64,000 nucleotides of DNA from an uncultured Persicobacter sp. (GTDB lineage Bacteria; Bacteroidota; Bacteroidia; Cytophagales; Cyclobacteriaceae): contig CANMKE010000013.1 of NCBI GenBank assembly GCA_947498325.1, positions 59,162 through 123,161 on the forward strand, read 5' to 3'. Position numbers and translations under genes: made by a program. This document shows, in pieces, positions 1-9,074 of this stretch. Within the stretch, counting starts at the first letter, position 1. Each line of letters starts with the position of its first letter. Below the pieces are notes generated by a model. The model was not told where the DNA came from and ran no database searches. It was given only the letters and a program-made list of their open reading frames with translations.

Positions 1-597
1 AGTGGCGATTGGAATGGTCATGGTATTGATATCGATGAAAATTGTGCTAATGTATCCATTACTGGGGCTATTCTTTCTGACAATACGGGTCAGGGGTTAA
101 ATATTGCTGCTGCTGGCGCTTCATTGGAAAATATTGTTTCCATAAGAAATAGAGAGAACTTCTCGATCAAGGGTTATGGAACGACAAACATGGTGAATTG
201 TGCCTCTTTGTATGCCAAAAATCACCGTGGTGAAGGGCAGTTGTATGGTGTTCGTGTGGGCCAGGGACGTGGTGCGCAGCCGATCATTGTAAACATGACC
301 AATTGTACATTGTACAATTCAGGTGATTACTGGGGTTCTGAGGCGCGTATTGAGCAGCAATCAACGGTAACAATGACAGATTGTATCGTTGCAAAAAATA
401 TCGGTAGCCGCGTGATGACCGATACGAAGCAGGATGCTGAATTCATTTTCGATGGCACGATCTTGTCTAATGCGAATAATGCAGAAGATGGTTCAGATGC
501 AGTTCCTAATTTCAATAATGATGATGCAGAATGGAACGGTCAAGGAGATGCTTTCAACTCTCAAGTGTACCCAACAAAAGGCTTTCGCCAAAACTAA
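1..597 (+). CDS. Right-handed beta-helix protein, 5'-truncated by window edge
   Basis: The frame is open from the first base to the TAA at 595-597, so the start lies outside the window; 198 residues are visible. Short repeated strands with turns such as NCTLYNS and TDCIVAKN are typical of parallel beta-helix (PbH1) polysaccharide lyases and related enzymes. The last 130 residues match the end of the next gene (NCTLFNS, DCIIAN, then FNSQ and a KG pair before the stop), so the two are tandem paralogues. A strong terminator follows 35 bases after the stop, so this is probably the last gene of its transcript. The catalytic part is not in view, so lyase activity is only a family-level inference. 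Confidence 0.7.
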   Translation, partial: SGDWNGHGIDIDENCANVSITGAILSDNTGQGLNIAAAGASLENIVSIRNRENFSIKGYGTTNMVNCASLYAKNHRGEGQLYGVRVGQGRGAQPIIVNMTNCTLYNSGDYWGSEARIEQQSTVTMTDCIVAKNIGSRVMTDTKQDAEFIFDGTILSNANNAEDGSDAVPNFNNDDAEWNGQGDAFNSQVYPTKGFRQN

Positions 598-631
598 TTT
601 TTAGATAAAGTATAAAGTCCGAATTAAATAT

Positions 632-663
632 AAAAGGCCTGGAGGGAAACTTCAGGCCTTTTT
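632..663 (+). terminator. Rho-independent terminator after the truncated beta-helix gene
   Basis: A perfect 9-base stem AAAGGCCTG / CAGGCCTTT encloses a short loop and is followed by a T-run. It sits 35 bases downstream of the preceding stop codon. Confidence 0.85.
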
Positions 664-1022
664 CTATGCCCTAAATTTTTTTATTCATTCCTTAAAAATC
701 ATCAGAAGATAAGGTTGCTGCGATGGACGACCGCAAAGGGGAAAGACGTAACAATAGCGGTGCCATAACCTTTGTGCTTTTTTCTTTGGTGGGTCATGTC
801 TTCAGTACCCATTTGAAATTAAAAGCCAACCTGCTTCAGCGTTTTTTTGGCAGTTAGGGCAGGGGTGCTTCTTTGGTAAATTCGGAGTTGCGATCAGCTG
901 GGGGCGCCTTGTTTTACAAAATACCCGCTATTTTTCCCATCAGCATATAGGGTTTTTGTCTTTTAAGGGATTACAGTAGTGAGGTCATCAGGTGATGAAG
1001 GTTTCTCGATACTATTTTGAAG
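664..1022. other. Intergenic, no gene seen
   Basis: About 360 bases between a terminator and the next beta-helix gene. No open frame, RNA gene or repeat could be supported. It probably holds the promoter and leader of the downstream cluster, but no clear Bacteroidota promoter box was identified. Confidence 0.5.
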
Positions 1023-2426
1023 ATGGTGAAGAATTTTTTTAGTTGTTTATTTGTATGCACATTACTGATTAGCTGTAGTAATTATACAGAAAAATCAGAT
1101 AGTGATCACAATATTTATGTTAGTCCGTTAGGTGCAGGAGATCAGTCGGGAGCAGATACGAAAAATGCGATTGCCCTGACCGACCAACAGGTTTTCAGTA
1201 CGCTTTGGCAGGACTTGCAGGCAGGTGATACCCTTTTTTTAGGGGCAGGAATTTATGAAATCCCTGAAGGGATCATCCTGAACAGTGGTGGTACAGCCAC
1301 GGCGCCCAAAGTGCTGATGGGCGAAGCTCACGGCGGAAAAAACATGGTCGTTTTCAAGGGACCCTGGCAATGGACGGATCAGCAGCGTACAAGCGCGATT
1401 AAAGTGGCAAAAGGGGTCAGTAACTGGGTCATTGCACAGTTAAATATCAAGCACTTTTACTATGGAGTGGAAACCACTGGTCAGCATGAAAATATTCAGA
1501 TGAATCACCTGTTGGTGGATCATATGAATGACGGTATTTTATTGCTCGGAGGCGCAACAACGCAAGCGCCTTTGGCGGGAACAAAAAATGTAGAAATTAC
1601 AGACTGCCAGTTTACCCACTATTCCAAGCGTGGAATTCGCATTAAAGGGGGTAACAATAAGGTGGTGATCAGGGATTGCGATGCCGATCAGGGCGGAGAG
1701 GCTTACTGGTATGAGGGCAACTTTCCGATGAGTTATCAGGTGTCGGACAATCGCCAGTCGGAAAAAATCATCGACCGTGACATTCAGTTTATCAATGTCA
1801 GTGGAGGGAATAACTTCCATAAAACCAAAAGCAAAGCACTGAAAGGTTATTGGAATGCAGATGGCTTTACGGCGGAACGCCACGCCCGGGATATTCAGTA
1901 CATCAATTGTGTGGCTTACAATAATACTGATGGCGGATGGGATGATAAGTCGCCCAACCCTGTGCTCAAAAACTGCAAAGCCATTAACAACAAAAGAAGT
2001 TACCGATTCTGGGCTTTTGAAGCCGCTAAATTATACAATTGCTTGAGCATCTACCCAACACTTTTTGGTGGGGTGGGCGACAGCTACGCCATATGGGCAG
2101 GCAAAGAAGCCCGACTGGAACTCTATAATTGCACCCTGTTCAACAGTCAGCATGAGGAAATTGGCGCCGAAGGTGGAACAGTGGTCCTGAAGGATTGCAT
2201 TATTGCCAATGACCGTTCCGACAGACCGCTCACTGTGGAGCGTTTCGGAGGGAAGGTGATCATGGACGAGTCCAATGAAACATTCAGCAATGGCACCGAA
2301 GGGGAGGACCCAAAGTTCAATGACCCCGCTTTGCAAAAGTGGTACGAACTGACCGATCAGTTTAATAGCCAGACGTTCAAAGGGGCCAAAGGCTATCATT
2401 TCCCCAATAAAAAAGCATCGACATAA
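1023..2426 (+). CDS. Right-handed beta-helix lipoprotein, pectate lyase (PL9)-like
   Basis: A 467-residue secreted protein. The N-terminus is a lipoprotein signal with lipobox LISC (Cys18), so it is probably membrane-anchored. The rest is a parallel beta-helix. A central segment reads NADGFTAERHARDIQYINC and then NNTDGGWDDKS, which resembles the calcium-binding and catalytic stretch of PL9 pectate lyases (NADGFA...NSDDGWD). ATG at 1023 is chosen over an in-frame TTG six bases upstream. It leads the GH3-GH2 cluster, with 20 bases to the next gene. A lyase acting on acidic or deoxy-sugar polymers is the best family guess; the substrate cannot be read from the sequence. Confidence 0.75.
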   Translation: MVKNFFSCLFVCTLLISCSNYTEKSDSDHNIYVSPLGAGDQSGADTKNAIALTDQQVFSTLWQDLQAGDTLFLGAGIYEIPEGIILNSGGTATAPKVLMGEAHGGKNMVVFKGPWQWTDQQRTSAIKVAKGVSNWVIAQLNIKHFYYGVETTGQHENIQMNHLLVDHMNDGILLLGGATTQAPLAGTKNVEITDCQFTHYSKRGIRIKGGNNKVVIRDCDADQGGEAYWYEGNFPMSYQVSDNRQSEKIIDRDIQFINVSGGNNFHKTKSKALKGYWNADGFTAERHARDIQYINCVAYNNTDGGWDDKSPNPVLKNCKAINNKRSYRFWAFEAAKLYNCLSIYPTLFGGVGDSYAIWAGKEARLELYNCTLFNSQHEEIGAEGGTVVLKDCIIANDRSDRPLTVERFGGKVIMDESNETFSNGTEGEDPKFNDPALQKWYELTDQFNSQTFKGAKGYHFPNKKAST

Positions 2427-2446
2427 CACTACATAATACAATTTAG

Positions 2447-5098
2447 ATGAAGACGAACATTTTTTACATATTGGCATTTTTCTTTGCCCTTCCTTTGGCC
2501 TCGCAGGCGCAAGAAGTGAATGGAGAGGTAAATTGGTCATTTTTGGACATGAACCTCCCGATGGAGGAACGAGTAGATATTTTGGTAAATCAGATGACTT
2601 TGAAAGAGAAAACAAGTCAGATGATTTATACCTCTCCAGCCATCTCAAGGCTGAAAGTTCCGGAATATAACTGGTGGAATGAGTCTTTGCATGGGGTAGC
2701 CCGTGCAGGTTATGCGACCGTTTTCCCACAGTCAATTACGGTGGCAGCAGCATGGAATGAAGCGTTGGTGAAGGAAGTGGCAACGGCAATTTCTGATGAG
2801 GCACGCGCAAAACACCACGAGTTTGTACGTGGAAATCAGCGTGGCATTTATCAGGGCTTGAACATGTGGTCACCGAATGTGAATATTTTCCGCGACCCTC
2901 GCTGGGGCCGTGGTCATGAGACTTACGGGGAAGATCCATACCTGACCAGCCGCCTGGGCTATCAGTATGTTACGGGCCTTCAGGGCGACGATGACAAATA
3001 CCTGAAGTTGGTGGCGACTGCCAAGCACTATGCCGTGCATTCAGGTCCAGAAAAATTGCGTCATGAGTTTGATGCCAACGTTTCTGATCGTGATTTGTAC
3101 GAAACCTATTTGCCCGCTTTCAAAACGTTGGTGAAAGATGCCAAGGTGTATTCTGTAATGGGAGCCTATAACCTGTTCCGCGGAAAGCCTTGTTGCGCCA
3201 ACCCTTACCTGCACAGCATTTTGCGTGACGACTGGGGATTTGATGGCTATATTGTGTCGGATTGTTGGGCGGTACGTGATTTTTATACCCACCAACCAAC
3301 AGCCAAAGATGCCGCAGAGGCGTCAGCAATCGCAGTGCGTAATGGTACCAACCTTAATTGTGGTAGTGCTTATGCGCATTTGGATGAAGCCATCGAGCGT
3401 GGTTTGTTGAACGAAGAAGATATCAATATTTCTGTAAAGCGTATCTTCTTGGCACGTTTCAAAATGGGGATGTTCGATGAGGCTGACAGCTATGCCTATG
3501 GCCGCATTCCTTACAGCGTAAATTGTTCTGATGAGCACAACGGATTGTCGAGAAAAGCCGCACAGGAAAGTATTATTTTGCTGAAAAATCAGGCGCAGAC
3601 TTTACCGCTGAAAAAGAACCTGAAGAAAATTGCAGTCATTGGCCCGAATGCCGATAACTGGGAAGCACTGGTAGGGAACTACCACGGGTTGCCAAAAAAT
3701 CCGATCACCGTTTTAGAAGGTATAAAAAATAAAGTAGGCCACGATGTAGAGGTCGCTTATGCGGAAGGAAGTCACCTTGCTGAAGGGATTTCGAACCTGA
3801 CTGTTATTCCTTCGGCCTATTTCCAAACCGAAGACGGTCAGCAGGGAATTACAGGCGAGTATTTTAATAACAGAGATTGGTCGGGAACGCCTTTGTACAC
3901 TCGTAAAGACGATAATATCGATTTTTATTGGGAGCAAAATCCTCCTTCTTCCAAAATGGAAGATGACAACTATTCTGTAAAATGGACGGGCTATTTGGTG
4001 CCACCTACCACGGGCGATTACCGTATTGGCGTGTGGTCAATGCCAAAGGTGATTTTGGAGCTTGATGGCGAAGAGATTTTCAAGGCAGGAAACCCTCACC
4101 ACGCTTCATATCTGGAAGAAAAAGTTCACCTGCAGGCGGGAAAAAGATATAAAGTAACCTATTTCTATTCTAATCACACTGGTGATGGCGATGCTAAAAT
4201 GTTATGGTCAATGCCAAACGATCAGCAACTCGAGCAGGCCGTAGCGTTGGCAGAATCTTCGGATGTTGCCGTGGTGGTATTGGGCTTGTCGCAACGCCTC
4301 GAAGGGGAAGAAGGCAGTAACATGCCTAAAGACCTTGAAGGTTTTGAAGAGGGCGACCGTACGCACCTGAAATTGCCTCAACAACAGCAGGAATTGCTGA
4401 AAGCGGTACAGGCAACGGGCAAACCTACCGTTTTGGTACTGATGACCGGTAGTGCGGTGGCCATTAACTGGGCGCAGGAAAATGTGCCGGCGATCATGCA
4501 AGCGGGTTACCCTGGACAGCAGGGAGGAAACGCCATTGCCGATGTGCTTTTTGGCGATTACAATCCTGCCGGACGTTTGCCAGTAACGTATTACAAATCG
4601 GTGGATCAATTGCCAGCGTTCACCAATTACGACATGCAAGGCAGAACGTACCGCTACTTCAAAGGCGATGCTTTGTATGATTTTGGTTACGGTTTGAGCT
4701 ACACTACTTTCGATTACAAAGATTTGATCGTTGCCAAAAAAGTACAAAATGGTCAAGAGGTGAAAGTGTCGGTAACAGTTGAAAATACGGGCGATTTCGA
4801 CGGGGATGAAGTGGTTCAGGTTTACTTGACCGATGACAAAGCCTCGACACCCCGTCCGATCCGTCAGCTGTCTGCTTTCAAGCGTATTCACCTGAAAAAA
4901 GGCGAAAGCAAAAAAGTGGACTTTACCTTGAGTGCCGACAAGTTCTCGATGATCAATAAAAAAGGTAATCGAGTGATTGAGCCGGGTACATTTACGGTTG
5001 CCGTAGGAGGAAAACAACCGCAGACGCAAGGAGCAACATCAACAACTGTTCAAACCAAATTGCGCATCACAGGCAAAACATTAAAGATTGAAAAATAA
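2447..5098 (+). CDS. GH3 beta-glucosidase/beta-xylosidase with inserted PA14 domain
   Basis: 883 residues with a cleavable signal peptide ending SQAQ. The GH3 N-terminal barrel carries the motifs NWWNESLHGVARAG, KHYAVHSGPE and GYIVSDCWAV; Asp272 in VSDCW is the expected nucleophile. The NWWNESLHG segment is more typical of the xylosidase branch of GH3. A PA14 domain (about residues 462-590, GEYFNNRDW to the MLWSMP region) is inserted in the alpha/beta sandwich, as in many Bacteroidota GH3 enzymes, where it shapes the substrate pocket. A fibronectin-III-like domain closes the protein. It removes terminal beta-linked sugars, probably in the periplasm. Glucosidase and xylosidase activity cannot be told apart here. 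GH2 follows after a short gap, likely in one operon. Confidence 0.93.
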   Translation: MKTNIFYILAFFFALPLASQAQEVNGEVNWSFLDMNLPMEERVDILVNQMTLKEKTSQMIYTSPAISRLKVPEYNWWNESLHGVARAGYATVFPQSITVAAAWNEALVKEVATAISDEARAKHHEFVRGNQRGIYQGLNMWSPNVNIFRDPRWGRGHETYGEDPYLTSRLGYQYVTGLQGDDDKYLKLVATAKHYAVHSGPEKLRHEFDANVSDRDLYETYLPAFKTLVKDAKVYSVMGAYNLFRGKPCCANPYLHSILRDDWGFDGYIVSDCWAVRDFYTHQPTAKDAAEASAIAVRNGTNLNCGSAYAHLDEAIERGLLNEEDINISVKRIFLARFKMGMFDEADSYAYGRIPYSVNCSDEHNGLSRKAAQESIILLKNQAQTLPLKKNLKKIAVIGPNADNWEALVGNYHGLPKNPITVLEGIKNKVGHDVEVAYAEGSHLAEGISNLTVIPSAYFQTEDGQQGITGEYFNNRDWSGTPLYTRKDDNIDFYWEQNPPSSKMEDDNYSVKWTGYLVPPTTGDYRIGVWSMPKVILELDGEEIFKAGNPHHASYLEEKVHLQAGKRYKVTYFYSNHTGDGDAKMLWSMPNDQQLEQAVALAESSDVAVVVLGLSQRLEGEEGSNMPKDLEGFEEGDRTHLKLPQQQQELLKAVQATGKPTVLVLMTGSAVAINWAQENVPAIMQAGYPGQQGGNAIADVLFGDYNPAGRLPVTYYKSVDQLPAFTNYDMQGRTYRYFKGDALYDFGYGLSYTTFDYKDLIVAKKVQNGQEVKVSVTVENTGDFDGDEVVQVYLTDDKASTPRPIRQLSAFKRIHLKKGESKKVDFTLSADKFSMINKKGNRVIEPGTFTVAVGGKQPQTQGATSTTVQTKLRITGKTLKIEK

Positions 5099-5154
5099 AA
5101 ATCAGCATTAATCGGTGCTCAGTGAAAGCTGAGCCCTTTTATAAATTTTTTGAG

Positions 5155-7020
5155 ATGAAGAAGTTATTTTTACTGATATTCGCTTTTGCGATGCAATGGC
5201 AGACATCGCAAGCACAAGGGATAGATTACCCTCGACATGAGTACCCTCGTCCGCAGTTTGAGCGTGAGCTTTGGATGAACCTCAATGGAAAGTGGACCTA
5301 TAAATTTGATTTTAATAAAGAGGGATTGTCAAAAAATTACGCTTCGGCTAAAGGTTTTGATAAAGAAATTACGGTACCATTCGCACCAGAGTCTAAACTT
5401 TCAGGAGTGGAGTACAAAGATTTCATTCCTGCGATGTGGTATCACCGCAAAATCAAGCCGGAAGCTTCGTGGAGAGGACAAGATGTGTTGTTGAACTTTG
5501 GAGCCGTAGATTATTACTGTCAGGTATTCATCAACGGTCAGTTGGTAGGGAAACACTGGGGAGGATCCACCTCTTTCTCTATGGATATTTCCAACTTTGT
5601 TACTTTGGGTGAAGAAGCGGATTTGGTGGTTTATGTGGAGGACGATACCCGTTCTAAACTTCAAGCTACTGGAAAGCAGTGCCATGATAAAGACTCTCGC
5701 GGGTGTTTTTATTCTCGTACCACAGGCATCTGGCAAACGGTTTGGATGGAGCCGGTTTACCGTCATGCTTTGAACAAAGTACAGATCATCCCTGATTTGG
5801 ATAATAAGCAGTTTGTGTTCCGTCCGACTTACCGCAATTTGCAGGCAGGAACCAAGTTGCGTATCCGTGTGCGTGAAGATAAAAGAATTGTTGGCGAAGG
5901 TACATTTGCTGCTTCTGATGCTGGTTTTTGTGTGATTCCGTTGCGTTTCCCAAAAACGTGGAGCCCTGAAAATCCATTCTTGTATGAAGTGTATTTCGAC
6001 TTGTTTGATGCCGACGGCAAGCAGATTGATAATGTATTTTCCTATGCTGGAATGCGCAAAGTACATATTGAAGGCAACCGTGTTTTCCTGAACAATGAGC
6101 TGTATTATCAGCGTTTGGTATTGGATCAAGGATTTTATCCTGATGGTGGATGGACTGCCCCTTCTGACGACGAGCTGAAAGCGGATATCCAAAGAGGAAA
6201 ATTGGCAGGATTTAATGGCGCACGTATGCACCAAAAAGTATTTGAGCAACGCTATTTGCACTGGGCTGCCCGCCTCGGATATTTGGTTTGGGGAGAGTCC
6301 GCAAACTGGGGAATGGACAACAGCAACGAAGCGGCTGTAAGAAATTTCTTGTCGGAATGGACTTCGATTGTGGAGCGTGATATCAACGAGCCAGCGATTG
6401 TAGCTTGGACACCATTCAATGAAACCTGGCGACCAAAAAATCTGGAGATTCAGTCGAGAATGCAGGATGATGTTTACGACCTGACCAAAGCTTTAGACCC
6501 TACGCGTCCTGTGGTTACGGCAAGTGGTGGAATTCATGCTGAGAAAGAAGATGTTTATGCCGAGCATACTTACAAGCAAGACCCGATGGAGTTGTACAAT
6601 CAGCTGAGTAAATCGGAGCGCGGGGTATATATCAAGCATGAGGAAAGTGCCGATTATGCTGGTCAGCCATATATGGTGGATGAGTTCGGTGGTATCCGCT
6701 GGTTGCACAATCAACAAAACGAAGGCGTAGCCAAAAGCGCCACTTCCTGGGGATACGGAACACCGCCGCAAACCAAGGAAGAATTCTATAAGCGTCTGGA
6801 AGATCAGGTGAATGTGATCCTTTCCCTTGACAATATCTGGGGATTCTGTTACACGCAGCTGACGGATGTGGAACAAGAGCAAAATGGTTTATTCTCTTAT
6901 GACCGTGAGTCGAAATTTGATTTGGAAAAGTTGAATAATATTTTCAGTAAAAGTAGAGAAGAAGCGAAGAAAGAAGTTGAAAAAATGTTGAAGGACAATT
7001 CGAATGCTTTAGGAAAGTAA
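5155..7020 (+). CDS. GH2 family glycoside hydrolase (beta-galactosidase/glucuronidase-like)
   Basis: 621 residues from ATG 5155, which begins a clean signal peptide (MKKLFLLIFAFAM...SQAQ); a GTG 33 bases upstream gives a poor leader and was rejected. Order: jelly-roll sugar-binding domain (about 20-185, WMNLNGKW), Ig-like domain (about 190-285), TIM barrel (about 290-600). The acid/base is Glu423 in WTPFNETW and the nucleophile is Glu510 in VDEFGG, both in the expected contexts. It lacks the extra C-terminal domains of long LacZ-type enzymes and so resembles the short Bacteroidota exo-enzymes. Retaining exo-beta-glycosidase is secure; galactose, glucuronic acid or another sugar at the non-reducing end is open. 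Confidence 0.92.
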   Translation: MKKLFLLIFAFAMQWQTSQAQGIDYPRHEYPRPQFERELWMNLNGKWTYKFDFNKEGLSKNYASAKGFDKEITVPFAPESKLSGVEYKDFIPAMWYHRKIKPEASWRGQDVLLNFGAVDYYCQVFINGQLVGKHWGGSTSFSMDISNFVTLGEEADLVVYVEDDTRSKLQATGKQCHDKDSRGCFYSRTTGIWQTVWMEPVYRHALNKVQIIPDLDNKQFVFRPTYRNLQAGTKLRIRVREDKRIVGEGTFAASDAGFCVIPLRFPKTWSPENPFLYEVYFDLFDADGKQIDNVFSYAGMRKVHIEGNRVFLNNELYYQRLVLDQGFYPDGGWTAPSDDELKADIQRGKLAGFNGARMHQKVFEQRYLHWAARLGYLVWGESANWGMDNSNEAAVRNFLSEWTSIVERDINEPAIVAWTPFNETWRPKNLEIQSRMQDDVYDLTKALDPTRPVVTASGGIHAEKEDVYAEHTYKQDPMELYNQLSKSERGVYIKHEESADYAGQPYMVDEFGGIRWLHNQQNEGVAKSATSWGYGTPPQTKEEFYKRLEDQVNVILSLDNIWGFCYTQLTDVEQEQNGLFSYDRESKFDLEKLNNIFSKSREEAKKEVEKMLKDNSNALGK

Positions 7021-7056
7021 GTAATTTGTAAATTGGCTGGGATTACTTACAGCCCA

Positions 7057-7087
7057 CATTAGTTCAAGCGTCTCGCTTGGACTAATG
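7057..7087. repeat. Family-1 intergenic hairpin (TCT loop)
   Basis: Outer arm CATTAGT / ACTAATG, one T-G wobble, inner stem CAAGCG / CGCTTG and loop TCT. It lies in the 176-base gap between GH2 and the epimerase. There is no T-run, so it is not a standard terminator. It shares its architecture with the hairpins at 11047, 11408, 49825, 49884 and 49932. Confidence 0.85.
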
Positions 7088-7121
7088 TTGAAATGGGTTT
7101 ATCGAATATTTTTGAGCCTAC

Positions 7122-7152
7122 CGGTGCGGACGTTGCACGCAGCGACCCTACA
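7122..7152. repeat. Degenerate GACGTT-type inverted repeat
   Basis: The stretch around GGACGTTGCACGCAGCGAC looks like a decayed copy of a GACGTT...AACGTC hairpin; a clean one (AGACGTT / AACGTCT) lies at 11194-11213. Support is by eye only and the arms are mismatched. Confidence 0.3.
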
Positions 7153-7196
7153 TAGCAGTAATCCCCATTTTTTTTCATCAATAATACAAATCAACC

Positions 7197-8276
7197 ATGC
7201 TGAAATTTTCTTCATTATTTATCGCTTTTTTATTGATATTCGCTACTGCATTTGCGGATATTCCTACGCCGTATAAAACCTTTACGCTACGGAATAGCCA
7301 ACAGATGGAGATGACCGTTACCAACCTCGGCGGACGAATCATGAACCTGAAAGTTCCCAATGCGCAGGGGGTACCGACGAATGTGGTTGTTGGTTTCGAG
7401 CAGGCGGCCCAATATTTAAGCTCCACGGAGCCTTATTTCGGTGCACTGATAGGCCGTGTCGGCAATCGGATCGCCAAAGGACAGTTTACCGTCGATGGGC
7501 AGCAGTTTCAGTTACCCATCAATAATGGAGAAAACAGTTTGCATGGTGGTTTGCAAGGTTTTCAAAACCTGACCTGGGAGGCTACTCAGGTTAATGAATC
7601 TACTCTTGAACTGCACCTTACACATCCTGATGGTGCGGAAGGTTTTCAGGGAAACATGGAGGTGAAAGTTACTTACACCCTTACCGAGGAGAATGCACTG
7701 GAAATTACCTATCATGCTACCGCCGATAAAGCGACCCCTTGTAACCTGACCAATCATGCTTTTTTCAACCTGAATGGGGAAGGCAGCGGCAGTATTTTAA
7801 ACCATCGCTTGCGCATTCCTGCCAAGGAGTACACGCCCGTGGATGCTGGCCTGATTCCTCTTGGAAAGAACGCCAAAGTGAAAGGGACCCCTTTCGATTT
7901 TACTGAAGCTAAAACCATCGGTCGCGATATCGAGCAAAAAAACGATCAACTGACCAACGGAATGGGCTATGATCATAACTTTTTTTTAAAGAAAAAGAAG
8001 GGCAAACTGACCAAGATGGCTGAGGTTATGGGCGATAAAAGTGGCATTGTGATGGAAGTGTTCTCCACTGAAAGATGCCTGCAATTTTATAGTGGCAACT
8101 TCATGGAAAGTAAAAACACTTTTGCCAGTGGTGCCAAGGATGATTTTAGAACGGCCTTTTGCCTCGAAACTCAGGAGTTTCCTGATGCGGTAAATCAACC
8201 GAATTTCAAGGCTTTTATCCTGACGCCAGGGAAAGTTTACACCTCAAAATCGATTTACAAATTTAGGGTCAAATAA
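7197..8276 (+). CDS. galM: Secreted aldose 1-epimerase (mutarotase)
   Basis: 359 residues, slightly longer than cytosolic GalM because of an N-terminal signal peptide (MLKFSSLFIAFLLIFATAFA). Family landmarks: GRVGNRIAKGQF, NNGENSLHGG (active-site His), NLTNHAFFNL (second His) and FCLETQEFPDA, whose Glu is the expected general base. It interconverts alpha and beta anomers of sugars such as galactose and glucose. The signal peptide puts it in the periplasm, next to the exo-glycosidases that release those sugars. The DUF1961 gene starts 4 bases after its stop, so the two are cotranscribed. Confidence 0.93.
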   Translation: MLKFSSLFIAFLLIFATAFADIPTPYKTFTLRNSQQMEMTVTNLGGRIMNLKVPNAQGVPTNVVVGFEQAAQYLSSTEPYFGALIGRVGNRIAKGQFTVDGQQFQLPINNGENSLHGGLQGFQNLTWEATQVNESTLELHLTHPDGAEGFQGNMEVKVTYTLTEENALEITYHATADKATPCNLTNHAFFNLNGEGSGSILNHRLRIPAKEYTPVDAGLIPLGKNAKVKGTPFDFTEAKTIGRDIEQKNDQLTNGMGYDHNFFLKKKKGKLTKMAEVMGDKSGIVMEVFSTERCLQFYSGNFMESKNTFASGAKDDFRTAFCLETQEFPDAVNQPNFKAFILTPGKVYTSKSIYKFRVK

Positions 8277-8279
8277 ATC

Positions 8280-9035
8280 ATGATAAAATCTGCCCTCGGC
8301 ATTGCCGCATTTCTGTTGTTAGTTTCCTGCTCCCCAAAAGTCCCCAATTACCCTGAACAGCTCATGAACACGGTCAATTGGGAGGAGCCCATTTATCAGG
8401 CCAATTTTGCCAACAGGCTGGAGCTGAAAAACTGGGAACTCGAAGGCGGGAAATCCATGGAAATTAAAAACAAAGCCTTATGCCTGGAAAGTGAATCACG
8501 GCCAGATCCAAGCTCCCTGTCGGGTAACCATATGGTGGCCTGGCTGAAGCCGGAAATGCCCGCAGACTTTTTCCTCACTTATCGCTTCCGTCCGGAAAAC
8601 AAGCAGGAAGGCCTGGCAATTTTGTTCTTCAATGCACGGGGTGTCAATGGCAACTCAATATTTGACAAGCAACTTAAAAAGCGAGCGGGCTATTTCCCCG
8701 ATTATCACAGCGGAGACCTGAACAATTATCATATCTCCTATTGGAGTGGTAAACGGCAGGGCGCCAACCTGAGGAAAAATCATGGTTTTCATTTAGTGGC
8801 ACAAGGCAACGACCCGATCTCCACTGACAGCACCGATCGCTTTCACCGCATCGGATTGCTGAAAAAAGGAAAAAATATCAGCCTGTTCGTCGATGGCGTG
8901 GAAACGCTTCAGTACGAAGACGATGGTGCTGTAGGAGGCCGAGCGATCACCCAACCGGGCTGGATCGGGCTCCGGCAAATGGATCATACCCATTTTGCAG
9001 AATACAAAGATTTAGCAGTGTATCCGCTGAAATAA
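8280..9035 (+). CDS. DUF1961 family lipoprotein
   Basis: 251 residues with a lipobox (LLVSC, Cys17). The body matches the pattern of DUF1961, a concanavalin-like beta-sandwich seen in glycan utilisation loci: FRPENKQEGLAILFFNARG, DYHSGDLNNYHISYW, FHRIGLLKKGKNISLFVDG and a C-terminal IGLRQM strand. No catalytic residues can be assigned, and the function of the family is not established to my knowledge. Tight coupling to the epimerase and position between exo-enzymes suggest a role in glycan binding or cleavage at the inner face of the outer membrane. Confidence 0.78.
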   Translation: MIKSALGIAAFLLLVSCSPKVPNYPEQLMNTVNWEEPIYQANFANRLELKNWELEGGKSMEIKNKALCLESESRPDPSSLSGNHMVAWLKPEMPADFFLTYRFRPENKQEGLAILFFNARGVNGNSIFDKQLKKRAGYFPDYHSGDLNNYHISYWSGKRQGANLRKNHGFHLVAQGNDPISTDSTDRFHRIGLLKKGKNISLFVDGVETLQYEDDGAVGGRAITQPGWIGLRQMDHTHFAEYKDLAVYPLK

Positions 9036-9074
9036 TGGCGGATAATTTTTGAGCAATATTTTAGACTGATTGAT

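Noticed and set aside
4208..5029. Long reverse-strand open frame of 273 codons inside GH3
   Set aside because: It lies wholly opposite a well-supported GH3 gene and shows no domain; it is an antisense shadow of that gene's codon use. The same applies to the frames opposite GH2 (5401-6261), the second GH3 (12211-13269) and paralogue A (30325-31224).
5122..5154. GTG start for GH2
   Set aside because: It adds 11 residues before a complete signal peptide that begins at ATG 5155.
7057..7087. Family-1 hairpins as rho-independent terminators
   Set aside because: None of the clean copies is followed by a T-run, and several lie just upstream of genes rather than after them.
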